DNA of 64,000 bases from [Phialemoniopsis] sp. UDSM-2020 (GCA_018873225.1 JAEILZ010000001.1:2542001-2606000); one strand, 5' to 3'. Counted from the stretch's first letter, positions 1 to 12,517 are shown. The notes: generated by a model not told the origin, from the letters alone. Program-made: numbers and translations.

Positions 1-2549
1 GAAATCGCTTGTTCTGCAGCCCCGCGCCGTCAACTATCAGATCCTTTCTGTGTTCACATGCTGATCTCTGTCATTTCTGGCAGAGCCATGCAGGCGGGCT
101 CATCCCTTCCTAATTGATTATTTGGAACGAGCAACATTTTATCATTGCTCCGATCGCAAGCAATGGCTTATGCCAATTCATTGAGCGTCTACACAAAGTC
201 GTGAATGATACCTTAATACCATGACTAGAATCGTCTTTTGGTAGAAGCCGGCCACTCTCCAGCTGAAACCTGACAGGCCCACCTGAGATTCTACGCAATC
301 TACGCAATACCTAGTAGTCTGTCTGTACGTGCGTATAGCTACGGTGCTTGTGTTTGACAAATTTGTAGTAAGTTCCTATATTCGAAGCTAAGACCAGCTG
401 TATTGCTTTTCTCGCGATTGAAACTGGTGACATTGCAGCATTAGACTCGCACCTACATAACCCAAAAACGAGCATGCTCAAGTCACACGCCGCCTGGATG
501 GGTGGTTCATCCCCATGTTCAAACGGGCTGTCCAGCCTTCTTGTTGAGCTGGATACAACTACTACAATTCTACCAGGAGAGATCAAGGTACCTATCTCGA
601 GAGCTCAATTCTCATTGTCAGAAAGCTCTGCCTCCTTTTTACATGATTTAAACGCCGTTACGCATAAATCTATCAAGTACCTTGCCCTTCGATCAGAACT
701 TTTTTTCTTGAAATGAACAGTTTTGGACGGGCCTTCGTAGGCAAAGAGTGAGAGATTCCCATCTCCCACCTATGGTTGATTCTCTTAGGTATCAAGCAAA
801 AGGTCAACAATGCGACGAATAGGCAGCATGCCGCCAAAGTTCCCGCCCCCTATCACGGGAGGAGACCGCGAGTGCTATGGAAAGGATCAACAGGATTGTC
901 TTCGGCAATGCCCAGCCAAGCCGGGCCGGATAAAGCGCCTTAGCACTGTCCGTTGTCCAATGTCGGCCATGTGTCGGACGGACCAGATGTTGGGCGAGAC
1001 CGCGAATAGCTAAGACCCTTGATTTTGGGGCGACGGCTGGTCTGGACCCTTGATTCAATATCCGCGCTAAGAGCTGACCTCTTGTCGGTGCTTGCCCGAG
1101 ACTGTGGGGGCGCCGGACCTCGCCTTGATTCCACCTTGCCAATCCAGTCCCCCAAAAGACATGTCTTCTTCTCCTTCTTGTCCCCCCCCTCCAATGCCTC
1201 CGCTCCCCATCCCCTCCTCTCGCGGCGCCGGTCTTATCTACCCACCATTCACGGCTGACCACCTGCTCAACACAGAAGATCCATGCCCAAATGGCGCATG
1301 CATGCGGGCAGATCACGCACCCTCGATTGTCTTGCCCGTGAGACCACAAATGACTGGGTCATATGCTGAATGCCTCCCAGATCTTACCCTTCAATAGATA
1401 GCAGTGTTTATGGCAGCATAGTGTTGAGCGGCCATCGTACTGAGTAGCTAAGGAACCACTTGTTCCCCTCCAGACCCTCACGCGCGCGAATCCGCGGCAG
1501 CAGTGCGCCCACCGACATTGTACGTACATAGTTATACACGGCGTGTACATACAGAAATGCTTCCTGTGGGTTGGAATGGGAAAAAGCCACTGTGGAGAAG
1601 GGCCCTTGGATCCTGAACACATGGAGAACCCACCCAAATGGCAGGGGTCCCCTAGACTGTCGTGATAAGACCCCGAGAAATACACCGCATGCAGCCTTCG
1701 GGTCTGCTCTTCCCACAGGTTCCATCAGAAATCTCAGCCTATTCTACACGGAAAGGGCATATATTCTCTCTGGCATGTCCATTATTTGAGGCAGGGCCTT
1801 CAAACTCCAAGAGACTGAGAGCAGACATCGTTATTGCATTGGCAATCTCCAAGCTTGCCGCCCTGATAAGAACCCCGGACTAGGAGCGTTAAAGAACCGG
1901 GGCGATAAGCTGATTTCCCCTCCTCGACCTCGACGTCGTACTGGCATCATCAGATCAGATCAGAACAAAGAGACGCCAAATAATCATTGCTGCAATATTC
2001 GAAGTCTTTTGCCCGTAAATATTTGCATCGACAACAAAAACAAAGATCTTCCCTGGTCCGAAGCACCAAGAACGAGATCTGCGCATTCCCTTCCTGCTCC
2101 TGACTCTTCACCACCGGGCCAGAAACAATCCCGGCCCCACCGTTCCACCGTGGCAAACGACTCAACCCCGCCCTGATTGGCGTCCGGCCTCCTAGCCCGA
2201 GACCCTGTGCACTACAGCTTTTAGGAGAGCCATTTCCCACCCCAGCCAGGCCACGGAGGCTCTGGGAGCTCGTGCCTGTTTACTCGACTTCTTTCTTGAC
2301 ATCTTCTCTGTTGTTGGGTATGGCAGACATCAATTAGCCAATTGCCCTGGTAGTAGTCCTCGGATCTGGCTTACTACTTCTTTCGTTTGTGTTGGGCAAA
2401 GGACTGCATAGAATCCCTTCTTTGGAAGGCCAGTCTTACGCCCGACAACTTGTGAGCGTTTTGAGAACGCCACCCAGTGCTGACCTCTGGCCCAGGAGGT
2501 CCGGACAGTATTTTTCCCTCAACATTACCTTCGAATTATCGTTTGCGAG
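1..2549. other. Gene-free left edge and F-box gene leader
   Basis: No reading frame here looks like a conserved protein and none joins into a spliced gene. The longest open frames (for example 804-1349 on the minus strand) are rich in Arg, Trp and Cys and lie against equally open opposite frames, as expected of chance. From about 2200 to 2549 the DNA is pyrimidine-rich and is probably promoter and 5' leader of the F-box gene. It includes a possible six-codon upstream ORF at 2320-2337 (ATG to TAG), which matters only if transcription starts before it. Confidence 0.5.
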
Positions 2550-4601
2550 ATGGACGCCGTCAGGGCCGCGGATCCTCTTGATGAGGCCAGCCTGCCTCCC
2601 ACGCCGGGCACACCGAATGGGGTAGCACCGGAAGGCCCTATCAAGAAGAAAGGGCGGGCGAGGCTTCTTCGTGGGCTTTCCCGCATATCGTCCTCTCCGA
2701 CACTTGCCCAAGTCGGCCGTGCTCGATCGTCAAGCAGTCCGTATCCACGAGGAGCCAGTCTGTCGTGTGTTAGTTTGGCCACGACGCCCTCTCCCTTCGG
2801 ACAACCGAGCACTGGATCCTACTTCTCGCAGTTTCCCGGTGCCGACTCCAGCGCCGCCACCTCCATTCCCGGGACACCCATACACGAATATGATGAGTAC
2901 GACGAAATCGGAGGCGTGCGGAAGATCAATCGTATCGGTCCTACCACCCCGTTGACGGCACCCCTTCCTGTCGAGATCAGACCAAAGAAGTCCCTATTCA
3001 AGCTCTGGACCAGCTTGCCTCACGAGATCAAGGTTCACGCGCTGGCCTATCTCGAACCTAGGGAACTGGTGCGAGCTTCTCGCGTCAACAAGGAATTCCA
3101 CAAGATGTGCTTTGATGGTCAGTTGTGGACATCATTTGATGCTTCGGAATTCTACAAGGATATCCCAGCCGAGTCGCTGGCCAAAATCATCGTCGCAGCA
3201 GGCCCATTCGTGAAAGATCTCAACTTGCGAGGGTGCGTACAGGTCGAGCACTACAAACGTGCAGAGGTCATTGTCAAGTCATGCAAGAACCTCATCAATG
3301 CAACTTTGGAAGGGTGTAGGAATTTCCAGAAAACAACCTTACACACACTTCTTCGAAGCAACGAAAAGCTGGCCAATCTGAATTTGACAGGTCTGGCCGC
3401 AGTCACAAATCAGACTTGCAAGATTATTGCCCACTCATGCCCTCAGCTAGAGGTGTTCAACGTTTCGTGGTGCAAACACATGGACGCTAGGGGCATCAAG
3501 ACAGTAGTCGAATCGTGTGGCCGGCTGCGTGACTTGCGAGTAGGCGAGATCAAAGGATTCGACAATCGTGAAGTGGCTGATGCCATCTTCCGGACGAATA
3601 ACCTGGAAAGATTGATCCTGTCCGGCTGCGATGATCTGGATGATGGGTCTCTCGAGACGATGATCCATGGAAACGATCCTGAAATCGACATCTTCACAGA
3701 TCGACCCATTGTTCCAGTTAGGAAACTTCGCCATCTCGATCTCAGCCGCTGCTCTCGTTTGACATCCCGGGGTGTCAGTGCTCTGGGGCATTTCGTTCCC
3801 GAACTCGAGGGACTACAACTGAGTGGTTGTTCCTCGCTCGGAGACAATGCTCTCGAACCGATTCTGGCATCAACACCACGACTGACTCATCTGGACCTTG
3901 AAGATCTCGTTGAGCTGACCAACAGCCTACTCTCGGAACACCTGGCCAAAGCACCCTGTGCACCGAGGCTAGAGCACTTGTCTATCAGCTACTGTGAGAA
4001 TCTCGGCGATGTTGGCATGCTTCCCGTCATGCGAGCCTGTAAGAATCTACGGAGCGTGGATATGGACAACACTCGAGTATCAGACCTTGTTTTGGCCGAA
4101 GCGGCGGCCATGGTCCGTGAGCGTTCCAGTCGGACCATGGAACGCCGGAGCCGACCCGTGGTTGGCCTCAGCTTGGTCGTGTACGACTGCCAGAACGTGA
4201 CCTGGACGGGGGCTCGTGAGGTGCTCTCTCGCAATGCGGAGATTGTTGTGCCTCGCAAGCAGCCATCTGCAGGCCCAGGGGAGCCGGCACCGAGGCCTAT
4301 CCAGACGTATCCGACGGAGGTGATATCCCTCAAGTGCTTCTATGGGTGGCAAATGACGGTGGACGAACACACCAAACGCGTTCTCCGCGGCGACCTCGGC
4401 TCAGCAGCGCGCCTGGAGCGCAAGTGGGCAGAGTACATGCAGGCAAACGAGGAAGCCGGAGCGGGAGGTGCGGGTGTACGGCGGAGGAGGAGGCGAGCAC
4501 GAGAAGCACAGATGGCACACGCCGATGAGGAGGAGGGCGGCGCCGGCACCGTCGGCCGCCGGAGGGCAAGGACGGCAGGGGGCTCTTGCGCAGTGATGTG
4601 A
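2550..4601 (+). CDS. F-box/leucine-rich-repeat protein with C-terminal CaaX box (putative SCF substrate receptor)
   Basis: Single-exon gene of 683 residues. It probably acts as the substrate adaptor of an SCF (Skp1-cullin-F-box) ubiquitin ligase. A disordered Ser/Pro-rich N-terminus (1-145) precedes an F-box at about 150-190 (TSLPHEIKVHALAYLEPREL, then RASRVNKEF). About a dozen cysteine-type leucine-rich repeats follow over about 210-520, with units such as LRHLDLSRCSRLTSRGVSAL. Similar fungal proteins are annotated as pof2- or Grr1-like F-box proteins. A basic, Gly/Glu/Arg-rich stretch of about 60 residues leads to the last four residues CAVM, a CaaX motif predicted to be farnesylated. A comparable layout, F-box plus LRR plus CaaX, is known in mammalian FBXL2. 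The start is the first ATG of the frame. The family call is firm; the substrate and the exact orthologue are unknown. Confidence 0.9.
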   Translation: MDAVRAADPLDEASLPPTPGTPNGVAPEGPIKKKGRARLLRGLSRISSSPTLAQVGRARSSSSPYPRGASLSCVSLATTPSPFGQPSTGSYFSQFPGADSSAATSIPGTPIHEYDEYDEIGGVRKINRIGPTTPLTAPLPVEIRPKKSLFKLWTSLPHEIKVHALAYLEPRELVRASRVNKEFHKMCFDGQLWTSFDASEFYKDIPAESLAKIIVAAGPFVKDLNLRGCVQVEHYKRAEVIVKSCKNLINATLEGCRNFQKTTLHTLLRSNEKLANLNLTGLAAVTNQTCKIIAHSCPQLEVFNVSWCKHMDARGIKTVVESCGRLRDLRVGEIKGFDNREVADAIFRTNNLERLILSGCDDLDDGSLETMIHGNDPEIDIFTDRPIVPVRKLRHLDLSRCSRLTSRGVSALGHFVPELEGLQLSGCSSLGDNALEPILASTPRLTHLDLEDLVELTNSLLSEHLAKAPCAPRLEHLSISYCENLGDVGMLPVMRACKNLRSVDMDNTRVSDLVLAEAAAMVRERSSRTMERRSRPVVGLSLVVYDCQNVTWTGAREVLSRNAEIVVPRKQPSAGPGEPAPRPIQTYPTEVISLKCFYGWQMTVDEHTKRVLRGDLGSAARLERKWAEYMQANEEAGAGGAGVRRRRRRAREAQMAHADEEEGGAGTVGRRRARTAGGSCAVM

Positions 4602-6835
4602 GCACACATCCTTTGTCACACCTGGGAAATCTAGGGTTTCCTTCAGCACAGCACAACACATGGCGGGCGTTTTGGTCAATTCTTGAGATCTCATTGGGCA
4701 TCTAGGAAGGTTCGTACACAGGATACATATGTGGAAGGGACGTCGTGCGTATGCAAGCCTGACAGGGCCTGTCTCGTCGGCTCTCCATGTCGGGTCGGGA
4801 ACATCTGGTTAAGGTGTTTGGGAGTTGTCATACATTTTAATGGGCGCAGGATCATTTTCAGTCAAACATTTATCATTGCTGTACCTACCTACGTGGCGGT
4901 TGAAAGCATCTCAAACTAGCTCTGCTATATCTCTCTATCATGCGCAGCAACCTCGCAATATCTACTAGTTATCAACATGTGCTTTACACTCGTGCAGAAC
5001 CTGACCAGTTACTTCTCATGATCACGCAGGTTGTCGGCTCAGATGCCGACCATTGGCCATGTCTTGGCAGGTTGATAGATGCCTCGCAGGAGCGTGCTGT
5101 TCACCTCGAGGACCTCTGTAAAGCAATCGTCGGTAATCCTTTGCAAAATTGTGAGCTTGCACACTCAGTCTCGCCATATGCGTGATCTGTATTGGAGACA
5201 TAAGGTGACAACTTGGCCTCGGATGGAGCAAGACGATCAAATCTGGAGAGGCAAAGAGGAAAGGCCGCGACACGAGCTTCTAGCCTCACTAACACCTAGC
5301 TCTGCCCTACCAGTCAGCTCGTATACTGCTTCCGGTCGACAGAGCTCGTTCTTGGGCCACTGAGGGGCGGTAGACCCTTGAGCGACCGACCGTCAGGAGA
5401 CTAGAGCCCCAATGCGCACGAGTCGAGGCACGTCGTCAGATCAGATTGCCATTTGCCAATCCCCATTATCCACAGAATGGAAATACTCAAGTCCCATAAT
5501 GTGGCAACAATGGGTATTCCCGTGAACGAGTTGTCGGAATACCCGCATCAAGGACCCATCCAGCGACCCTCGAGAGCAACACTGGGGCTCAAGAGCAGCA
5601 GTCCTCTATTCCCGAGTCTGCTGTAGAGACACATTGCAATCAGCGGATGGTTCGGCTCGCAAGGTCCTTTCCACTGAAGGTGAAGACGGCCAGGGGAGTA
5701 AAGCCTTGCTTCTTTTCCCTCCTCCTTGCTTCGTACCTGAGAGCAGATCTGGCGCCACACCACCACCGGTGGGAAAGAAGCTGGTTCCAAGCCTGAAGAC
5801 TGAGACCCTTCAGAGCCCACAACCAAGTCCAGGGTCAGTCCACTGAACGATGGACACTGCAGTAGCCGTGGCGATCATCAGGAACTGGACCTCGAGTGTG
5901 AGCTACAGTGCAACTGAGCAGTCACAAAACGAGGCCCAGTTCAGCCAGATACTGTTCCCATCTGTCTGGCACCTCACCCACAGACCGGCGAAATCAGGCC
6001 ATGCGAGTGGGCACGGTTGCCTCTTCGAGACGGATCTCTGCTGCAACTTCACCAACTTAGAAATCGCTCATCATCAAAAGGGAAAGCGGGTGGAGCCCCG
6101 TCAAAGAGACTTGGAAAGTGTCAACAAACAGTGACCTTGGTTGTTTTGTGATGGCTCATATTGGCCTAGTTGCTGGGTTGCAGGATTAGCAGCCCTGGAG
6201 AGCTGTCAAGGGAACCAAAACCTAGGTGACGACCCAGCGGGCTGGTGAGCTAGGGGAGGTTTGGTCCCCGAGGTGACGGGGACCGATGGGGATGCCGTCA
6301 TGCTGCTCGTTTCTTTCGTTCGGAGACCTCGTTTACCTACTCAATACATGGCGAATGCCTCTAGATGCGATATCTCGTCCCGAGCAGAGCCTCTGTATTT
6401 CTGCCAAGTGATGACAAAAGGCCTCTCAAAAGGTCCATGTGAGGGTCCGCGGAGATTCTCTCTGCGAATTTCATTTGCTAGTCCTTGGCGGCACGGGACG
6501 ATACGAAGGAAGAGAGGCTCCCCCAGAAAAGCTCGTGGGTCGCCGCCCTGCCGAGCTGAAACCTACCCTACCAGATCGCAGCGGGCGACGAGAGTCGACA
6601 GTGGAGGCAGTTCTTCTGGAGAGGGGAAGCTAGAGTGCTTTTTGGGGAGCCTCCACAGGTCACCAGACGTGGTAGATCGGAGCTGGGTTGGCAGAGGTCA
6701 AACCCATCTTGGAGAAGATCTGCACTTGGATCTTTGGTAGGCGTGAGCCTACGGATGCACGGGAATGGGGCCTTGATGTGATGGAGCTACACCAGATCGA
6801 GTGCTCGTCTGACACTATTGATGGCACCGTCTTGA

Positions 6836-6847
6836 GGGGGGGGGGGG
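6836..6847. repeat. Poly-G homopolymer (12 G)
   Basis: Run of twelve G residues in intergenic DNA. It may be length-variable or a sequencing artefact. Confidence 0.85.
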
Positions 6848-7725
6848 TGTTTCTTGGGAAAGACAGGGGTCGGGGATCAATGGATCCAGGGGACCCAACA
6901 GAGAGGGTCAGGACGATTGGCCTGGTTTCTTCAGTGCAATCCTATCCTAGCGAGAAAGAGAAAAAAGAAGTGGTATTTCTAAGCATCGCCATTGGCTGTC
7001 TGGCGTTGCTGCAAAAAGGACAATACGCCATGTATGTACGTAAGTAGGCAGCCCGGCCGTTGCCGATCTCGCATGTCGCATGTCGCAAATCGCAGGACAA
7101 GAGAAGCGCAGGCGCCGAGATCGAATTGACTGGAGCATGGAAGCGACGGCACTGGGGAGTCCAGTCTCTGACGTCGACTTTAGCTTATCGCGATAAGGCA
7201 GGCACAGCTAATATTCGACGTTCGGACTGGTCGTACCTTACTTGTGATTGTGACTGCGATTGCGACAGCCTTCTGTCTCTATTTTCTTGTCCTCAAAGGT
7301 CTACAATCCTTTCTGACCTACTCACTCCCCCAAAAAAGCGCAGGTCGGCGACGTTAGCTGTCAATGCAGCATTTCAGCGCCTCAAGGATCTCTCCTTGCA
7401 GCTAATGAGGAGCCAAGAGGGGGTTGGACCGGATGGAGATGATGGTATCCATCATCCTAGGTCCCACAGAGCCCCATTTTGCCCACCACTTCGCGTCCGC
7501 TCTCAGTCTAGCCAGTCTTTAAGGTTGCGGACACTTCCCAGCATCCATTGATTCCCACTGCAACGCAGTCTGCGCCGAATTGAGAGCTCGTTAGCGCCCT
7601 TGCTTTTGGACTCAGCCTCGGCAACCGCTGAAACGAAACCCGGCCCAAGCAGGTGCAATCAAGTTACTGCTCACCCATCAGCCATCTCTGGGTTCAGCTC
7701 AACCTTCTAACTTGACCGCCTTCTG

Positions 7726-7748
7726 CACTGTCACTGTCACTGTCACTG
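7726..7748. repeat. (CACTGT)n microsatellite in 5' leader
   Basis: Three full CACTGT units plus CACTG, ending 25 nt before the ATG of the histidine-phosphatase gene. It lies in the probable 5' untranslated region. Confidence 0.85.
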
Positions 7749-7773
7749 CGAACGAGCGAGCATTCGGCCGGAT

Positions 7774-9138
7774 ATGTCACTCGAGACAATCTACGTGACC
7801 CGCCATGGAGTAAGTCATCAATCCTACAGGATCCCCAACCCCTCCTTCTCAGCTGCCCTTGACTGGTAAGGTCTTGGATCTCGACGCAACCCCTATTGCA
7901 CGTGTGCCCTACATAGCCATTGCTCTTGACGATTGACCAGATGTGCAGTTCCGCTCCAATTGGCTGGTCGACCCGTCTACGGGAGGCTACACTGCTACCA
8001 TCAAGACGCCGACTGGCATAGCTGCTGACCCAGCCCTCACTGCCCACGGGGTCGACCAGGCCAAGGAGCTTGCTGCTCACCTCGCTACCATCCAGCCTCC
8101 CGTGGAGCAGGTGTACTCCAGTCCCTACTACCGGTGTCTACAGACCGTAGAGCCTTTTGTCAAGTGGAAGGTTTCCCAAGACGAAAGAGATGCTGCTGGC
8201 GAGGTGAAGCCAAGCCCGGCTCCATTCAAGATTCGAGGTGAAGCTGGTATCTCTGAGTGGTACGGGTCCGCGCCGTTTGATCACCCCATCCCTGCAGCCC
8301 TAGAGAGGTTGAAAGAGTTCTTTCCCGATCTGGACGAGGGCTACAACTCGGTAGTAGTGCCGGAGAGAAAGGGGGAGACCATCATGCAGCTCCACGACCG
8401 GATCGCACTCAGCATGCATAAGTTGATCGAGCAGTGCGACAGGGAAGGGGTTCGAGCCATTCTTGTTTGCTCTCATGCTGCGCCGATCATTGCGTTGGGC
8501 CGGGTTCTCACCGGAGTTATGCCCCACGACGTCGAGGAGGAAGACTTCCATGCCTTCACCTGTGGCCTGACCACGTATCGCCGAAGGAGAAAATCGTCCG
8601 TTGTGAAGCCCGAATGCCAAGGTGAGAAGCAGGAGAGAGGGGCGGATGATCCACCGGCACCTGAGCCGGGCGTCCGAGCGATGGCGGGGGCCGAGCAGCC
8701 CAAACCTGCGATACCAGATGAGGTCATCCAGCCATCGACAAGTGCAAAATCACATCTTGCAGATCCCTCTGGCGCTAAAAGACACCATATACCACCGTGG
8801 AACAGTGGTTTGGGTGTCGGAGGGGGTTGGGACTGTCTTCTTGATAGTGACTGCAGTTTCCTTAGTGGTGGAGAAGAGAGGGGTTGGTAAGTGCAAACAC
8901 ACAAGTCTCTAGCATCCATCACCTGCCAGTCTCGCGGTCGCCACGAGTTCTGCGGGCATGGCAGTCCTGTCTTTTCTAACGAGAATTCTGTAGGCGGTTC
9001 AGTGGCGACGAGTCCTTTGTGGGAGCTCGCCAGGATGGGCCAGATCAAACGGACGCCGGAATATCCCTTGGGGTTGTTGTTGAGGGAAGACACCAGACGG
9101 GACGCCCCCACAAAGAAGCGGGAAGTTCGCGGCTATAG
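7774..9138 (+). CDS. Histidine phosphatase (phosphoglycerate-mutase-like) protein related to TFIIIC tau55/Tfc7
   Basis: Predicted exons 7774-7809, 7949-8886 and 8994-9138 give 372 residues. Exon 1 encodes MSLETIYVTRHG and ends exactly after the RHG phosphohistidine motif. The donor is GTAAGT, and exon 2 continues in frame from the TGCAG acceptor with FRSNWLVDP. Other signature residues are the arginine in SSPYYRCLQT and the second catalytic histidine in CSHAAPIIALGR (about 187). The second intron (donor GTAAGT, branch-like CTAAC, acceptor TAG) extends the frame past an apparent stop to RFSGDESFV. The nearest characterised relatives are yeast Tfc7, the tau55 subunit of TFIIIC, and its paralogue YNL108C. 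Some fungal genomes label such proteins RegA. The catalytic core looks intact, so enzymatic activity is possible; a TFIIIC role is inferred by family only. Confidence 0.87.
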
Positions 9139-9407
9139 GCCGCGTCTGGGGGCCAAGTTTACAGTACGAAACGGGCTATCGCAGCTAGTCGTAGCGGTCT
9201 CGAAGCCGGAGCAAGACAGTCTCAACAACTGTTTCGCAAGCGCGGACCGGGCCTTGACGAATTCCCCAAATGCCACGAGTCAAGAATAACATTCGAGTCA
9301 GGCTCCCGCAGAGAAGTTGTCCGGCTACTTGATTCTTCAGTCTAGACGGGGGAAATACTCCATCGTGATGGACACAGTATACCTGAGACACTCTACTGCA
9401 TGTAGTA

Positions 9408-9447
9408 GCATCATCATCGCCATCGTCATCATCATCATCAAGATCAT
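9408..9447. repeat. (ATC)n microsatellite
   Basis: Imperfect ATC/GTC trinucleotide tract in intergenic DNA. It reads as a run of Asp in the opposite strand and creates a spurious acidic ORF. Confidence 0.8.
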
Positions 9448-12400
9448 CTGGTGTCGATGTGGCCGCCGCCAGTTTTCGCGGGCGGAGTAAGAGACATATG
9501 AGAACCTGGTTGGCGATTGATGCGAGCGGGCCGTTCCTGGCGGCTACGGTATGGATGCTCCGAATTGCATGTATCGGCCCAGCAGCGAAGAAAGGTCCGT
9601 CCGTGTAAGTATGAAAACAGTCAGGTCTGGCTTGACGCTGTGAAGGATAGTCTCGCAACCATCCCTGATTTTGAGCAAGTGCGGAGGCAAGCCAAGAAGC
9701 TTCGCGTTAGACCAGATCGAAAAAGTTGAGCCCCTCCTCTGTACGTACCTACTCGCTCCCGCTCACCATCCACAAAATCGACCCGAGAATAAGCAACGAC
9801 CAGGTTGTAGGTACGTGTGTACATTTCCATGTAACCCGCGTACAGCATTGCATTGGCCGTTCCCCAGGTCTGCCGTTTTCCGGCACAGTGCTGCTGGCTG
9901 CTGGAGGGTGGTCGTCAACAAAGCTCGTCTTTTTCTGTGTCAAGGCCTTCCTTTTCAGACCATCAGGGATCTATTGAGACACTATGTATCCACATGGCCT
10001 GCATGGGTGGGCCAAGCCGACACCAACGGTCACATCTCAGATTCGAGATGCAGAATACAGACGCTAAGGCTGGGGCTCTAGCAGGGAAGTCCATGCAAGT
10101 GAAATTGAGGAACTGGGTCGACGCCATCACTCCATCATCCCTTGCTTGTGGTGTCTCTCTCCCTCTTCTTGCGACTTTTGCGACTTTTTCTGTGAGGAAG
10201 AAATGGAATTGCGTACCCACTGGGGACTCTCGCTGACAGCTGGCGAAATCTGCGAATATTACTCCATGACCGCACAAGTTGCGGAGGCGATCCGACTACC
10301 CAGGACCTATCGTCATCTATATGCGCCAACGATACGCCGGTCTGTGTTGGTGACGCAGCACTCACCTCCCCTTTTCGGGGACTTTGACCAAGTAGCTGGG
10401 ACAGCACTGCTGAAGAGATGAGCAAATCGAAGCAGCTGAAGACTTCAACGATGGGATGAGAGTGCGCAATGCCTCCTGCGGACTCGCCGCTTCGTATCAG
10501 ATGGAGCGAGCAGTGGGCGATTCTACAGATCAGTCGAGGTTCACTGACACCGCCACCAACAAATCAGACATGCGTCCGGTACCTGCTCCCCAGACCCAAT
10601 CGGATCTTCCGAGATCTAGATTGCGGAACCCGGCCCCTGGAGTCGCAGATGCGGAAGCCTCCTTCCAAGCCTTGGTAGATTACAGCCCGAGAAACTGAAC
10701 TTCTTTCTTTTCGCCATGCAAAAAGCAATCCAGGTCCCGCTCCAGGAGAGCGAGGTGCAGGTACCTGATCTCTCTTGCCACTGGTGTGCTGTCCACACCA
10801 CATCTACCGGGATGGTTGACTGACAGGAAGTACCTAACACCATCGCGACTTGTCATGTTGCACCACATGATTGGGAGCTTTCCTGCTATCTTCATTTCGG
10901 TTTAGGTTTGAGCTAACGGGCCTTGAGTGCAGCAGAGGCGGCATCCTGAAAGCTTGCCAATTTGCTAGATCGTCCTCGTCTCTAACGGTAAAGAAGAGCT
11001 CCCATCTTTGTAAGACACTTGCTTGACATCCTTCCGTGGTGAGCAGCATGACCGAGAAGAGATATGTAGGAGAGCAATCACACAATGCAAAACCACTTAG
11101 AGAACAAAAGCAATGACGAAAGGAGCTGCGGACGCCCACAATGCTATCACAATGATATACATGCATACACCCAGGGGAAGCCAGCCCAATGGGGGATCGG
11201 GGTCGATCTCTCGATCAGTACTCTGCAACAAACCCCAGGTGCCCAGATACATGCCTGCTTGCAGCAGCTCTTCAAGGATGGCGAAAGCAGGCTTGATTAC
11301 AAGACCCGGATCAACCTGACGCGCGTGATCTCAGACAAGGGAGGACCCTTGCAAGACGGCTACTTAGTGCGGCGCGAAGCTCCACCAAGCCAGCTTGCGT
11401 CGTTGCTTTTGGAAGCCATTTCTCAGGATCTGTACAGCCCAGTACGTACACACAAGATGATTCCCTAAATCCCGGTGCGATAGCATCGAGGTATGTGCAG
11501 TACCTAGGATGACGCCGCCTCTATGCAACTGTCTGGATTGGTAACGCCAAGGTCACATCATGGCCATGTCTGTTTTGGAATGGCCAATGATGACGAGCAG
11601 CGAGACCAGTCACAGACAGAGTGTGGAGAACCCCAGGTCTAACCATACGCATCCTGTCAAAATCTCGACGATCATTTTTGGGGACGACAAGCTTTTCGGT
11701 ACCAGGACCAGACTACCTACATACTTGCGTTTTCAGAGATTGCGACGCACCCAGCTCGTTAGGGATAACTTTAAGAGGTGTAGTACCAGGTTTACGGACA
11801 AGGAATTATGATTACTGGTGGCTGAAGCTATCAACACGAAGTGAGTGACGGAGTGTGGAGAGTAAGACGACTTGATGTTTATGTCCAACACCCCCTCAAT
11901 ACCTAGTGACGCTATCCACGCCGGGATGGTTGTCAGGATGGCGTCTGTCAACAGAGAGACTTGATGAATTCTCAGCAATTGTTTCTTTTTTCGTCGGGAG
12001 GGTCAGTTTGAGACACCTAATCCGTGGCTGCAGATGCTATGCCCTTCCCGCTCTGCAGTGTTTCTCCTATGTAGGTAATCTTAAAGGCGCCTCGAGCAAT
12101 GGCTTTTCCCGCAGTCTGGGCAACAGACGGCACTTGTGTTATACACAGGGTTGCTATAATCAAGGTGAGCGGGCAGCCCAGCAGCAAGTCTCACCTGACA
12201 GGGCCGAGAGCGACGGCGAAGATCCAGATACGAAGCGACCCAAGAAATCACAGCGAGCACCCATGTCCAACCAACGAGCCTCAAGAGAGGCTTCCTATTC
12301 GAGGAGATCTCCAAGGAAAGCAGGTGGAAAAAGCAAGGCTGTGGCCCACTTGCAACCAACAAGGGCGGCTGGTAATAAGGATAGGTCTTATGTCACACAG

Positions 12401-12499
12401 AGCTAAGAGACAGTGTCAGTTTCGGGAGCCACACCCTCATCTTCGAGGTCATGATCCATGATCGCTCTCGTTCCCAGCAAACACACGACCCTGGCCAAC

Positions 12500-12517
12500 C
12501 CTACCTACCTACCTACC
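12500..12517. repeat. (CCTA)4 tandem repeat
   Basis: Four CCTA units plus CC. It is the longest of many short CCTA/TACCTA clusters scattered through the intergenic DNA of this window. Confidence 0.85.

Larger units (their letters stand above)
4602..7773. other. Intergenic region, no gene seen
   Basis: About 3.2 kb without a convincing gene. Open frames are short or of chance composition (for example 6261-6740 plus strand). It holds a 12-nt G run (6836-6847), short CATGTCG duplications near 7073-7090, and a TGATTG/TGACTG/CGATTG microsatellite-like stretch near 7243-7267. The last several hundred bases are pyrimidine-rich and likely serve as promoter and leader of the histidine-phosphatase gene. 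Confidence 0.5.

Noticed and set aside
804..1349. 181-codon minus-strand open frame
   Set aside because: Composition is Arg/Trp/Gly-heavy with no domain, other frames in the same stretch are equally open, and it does not start at a likely leader.
6261..6740. 159-codon plus-strand open frame
   Set aside because: Chance composition, no recognisable motif and no codon bias like the neighbouring genes.
9185..9658. 157-codon minus-strand frame with a poly-Asp run
   Set aside because: The Asp run is only the ATC microsatellite read in reverse; flanking residues resemble no protein.
11906..12406. 166-codon plus-strand frame with a charged C-terminal part
   Set aside because: It lacks an ATG start, and the charged half shows no known domain; no spliced extension was found.
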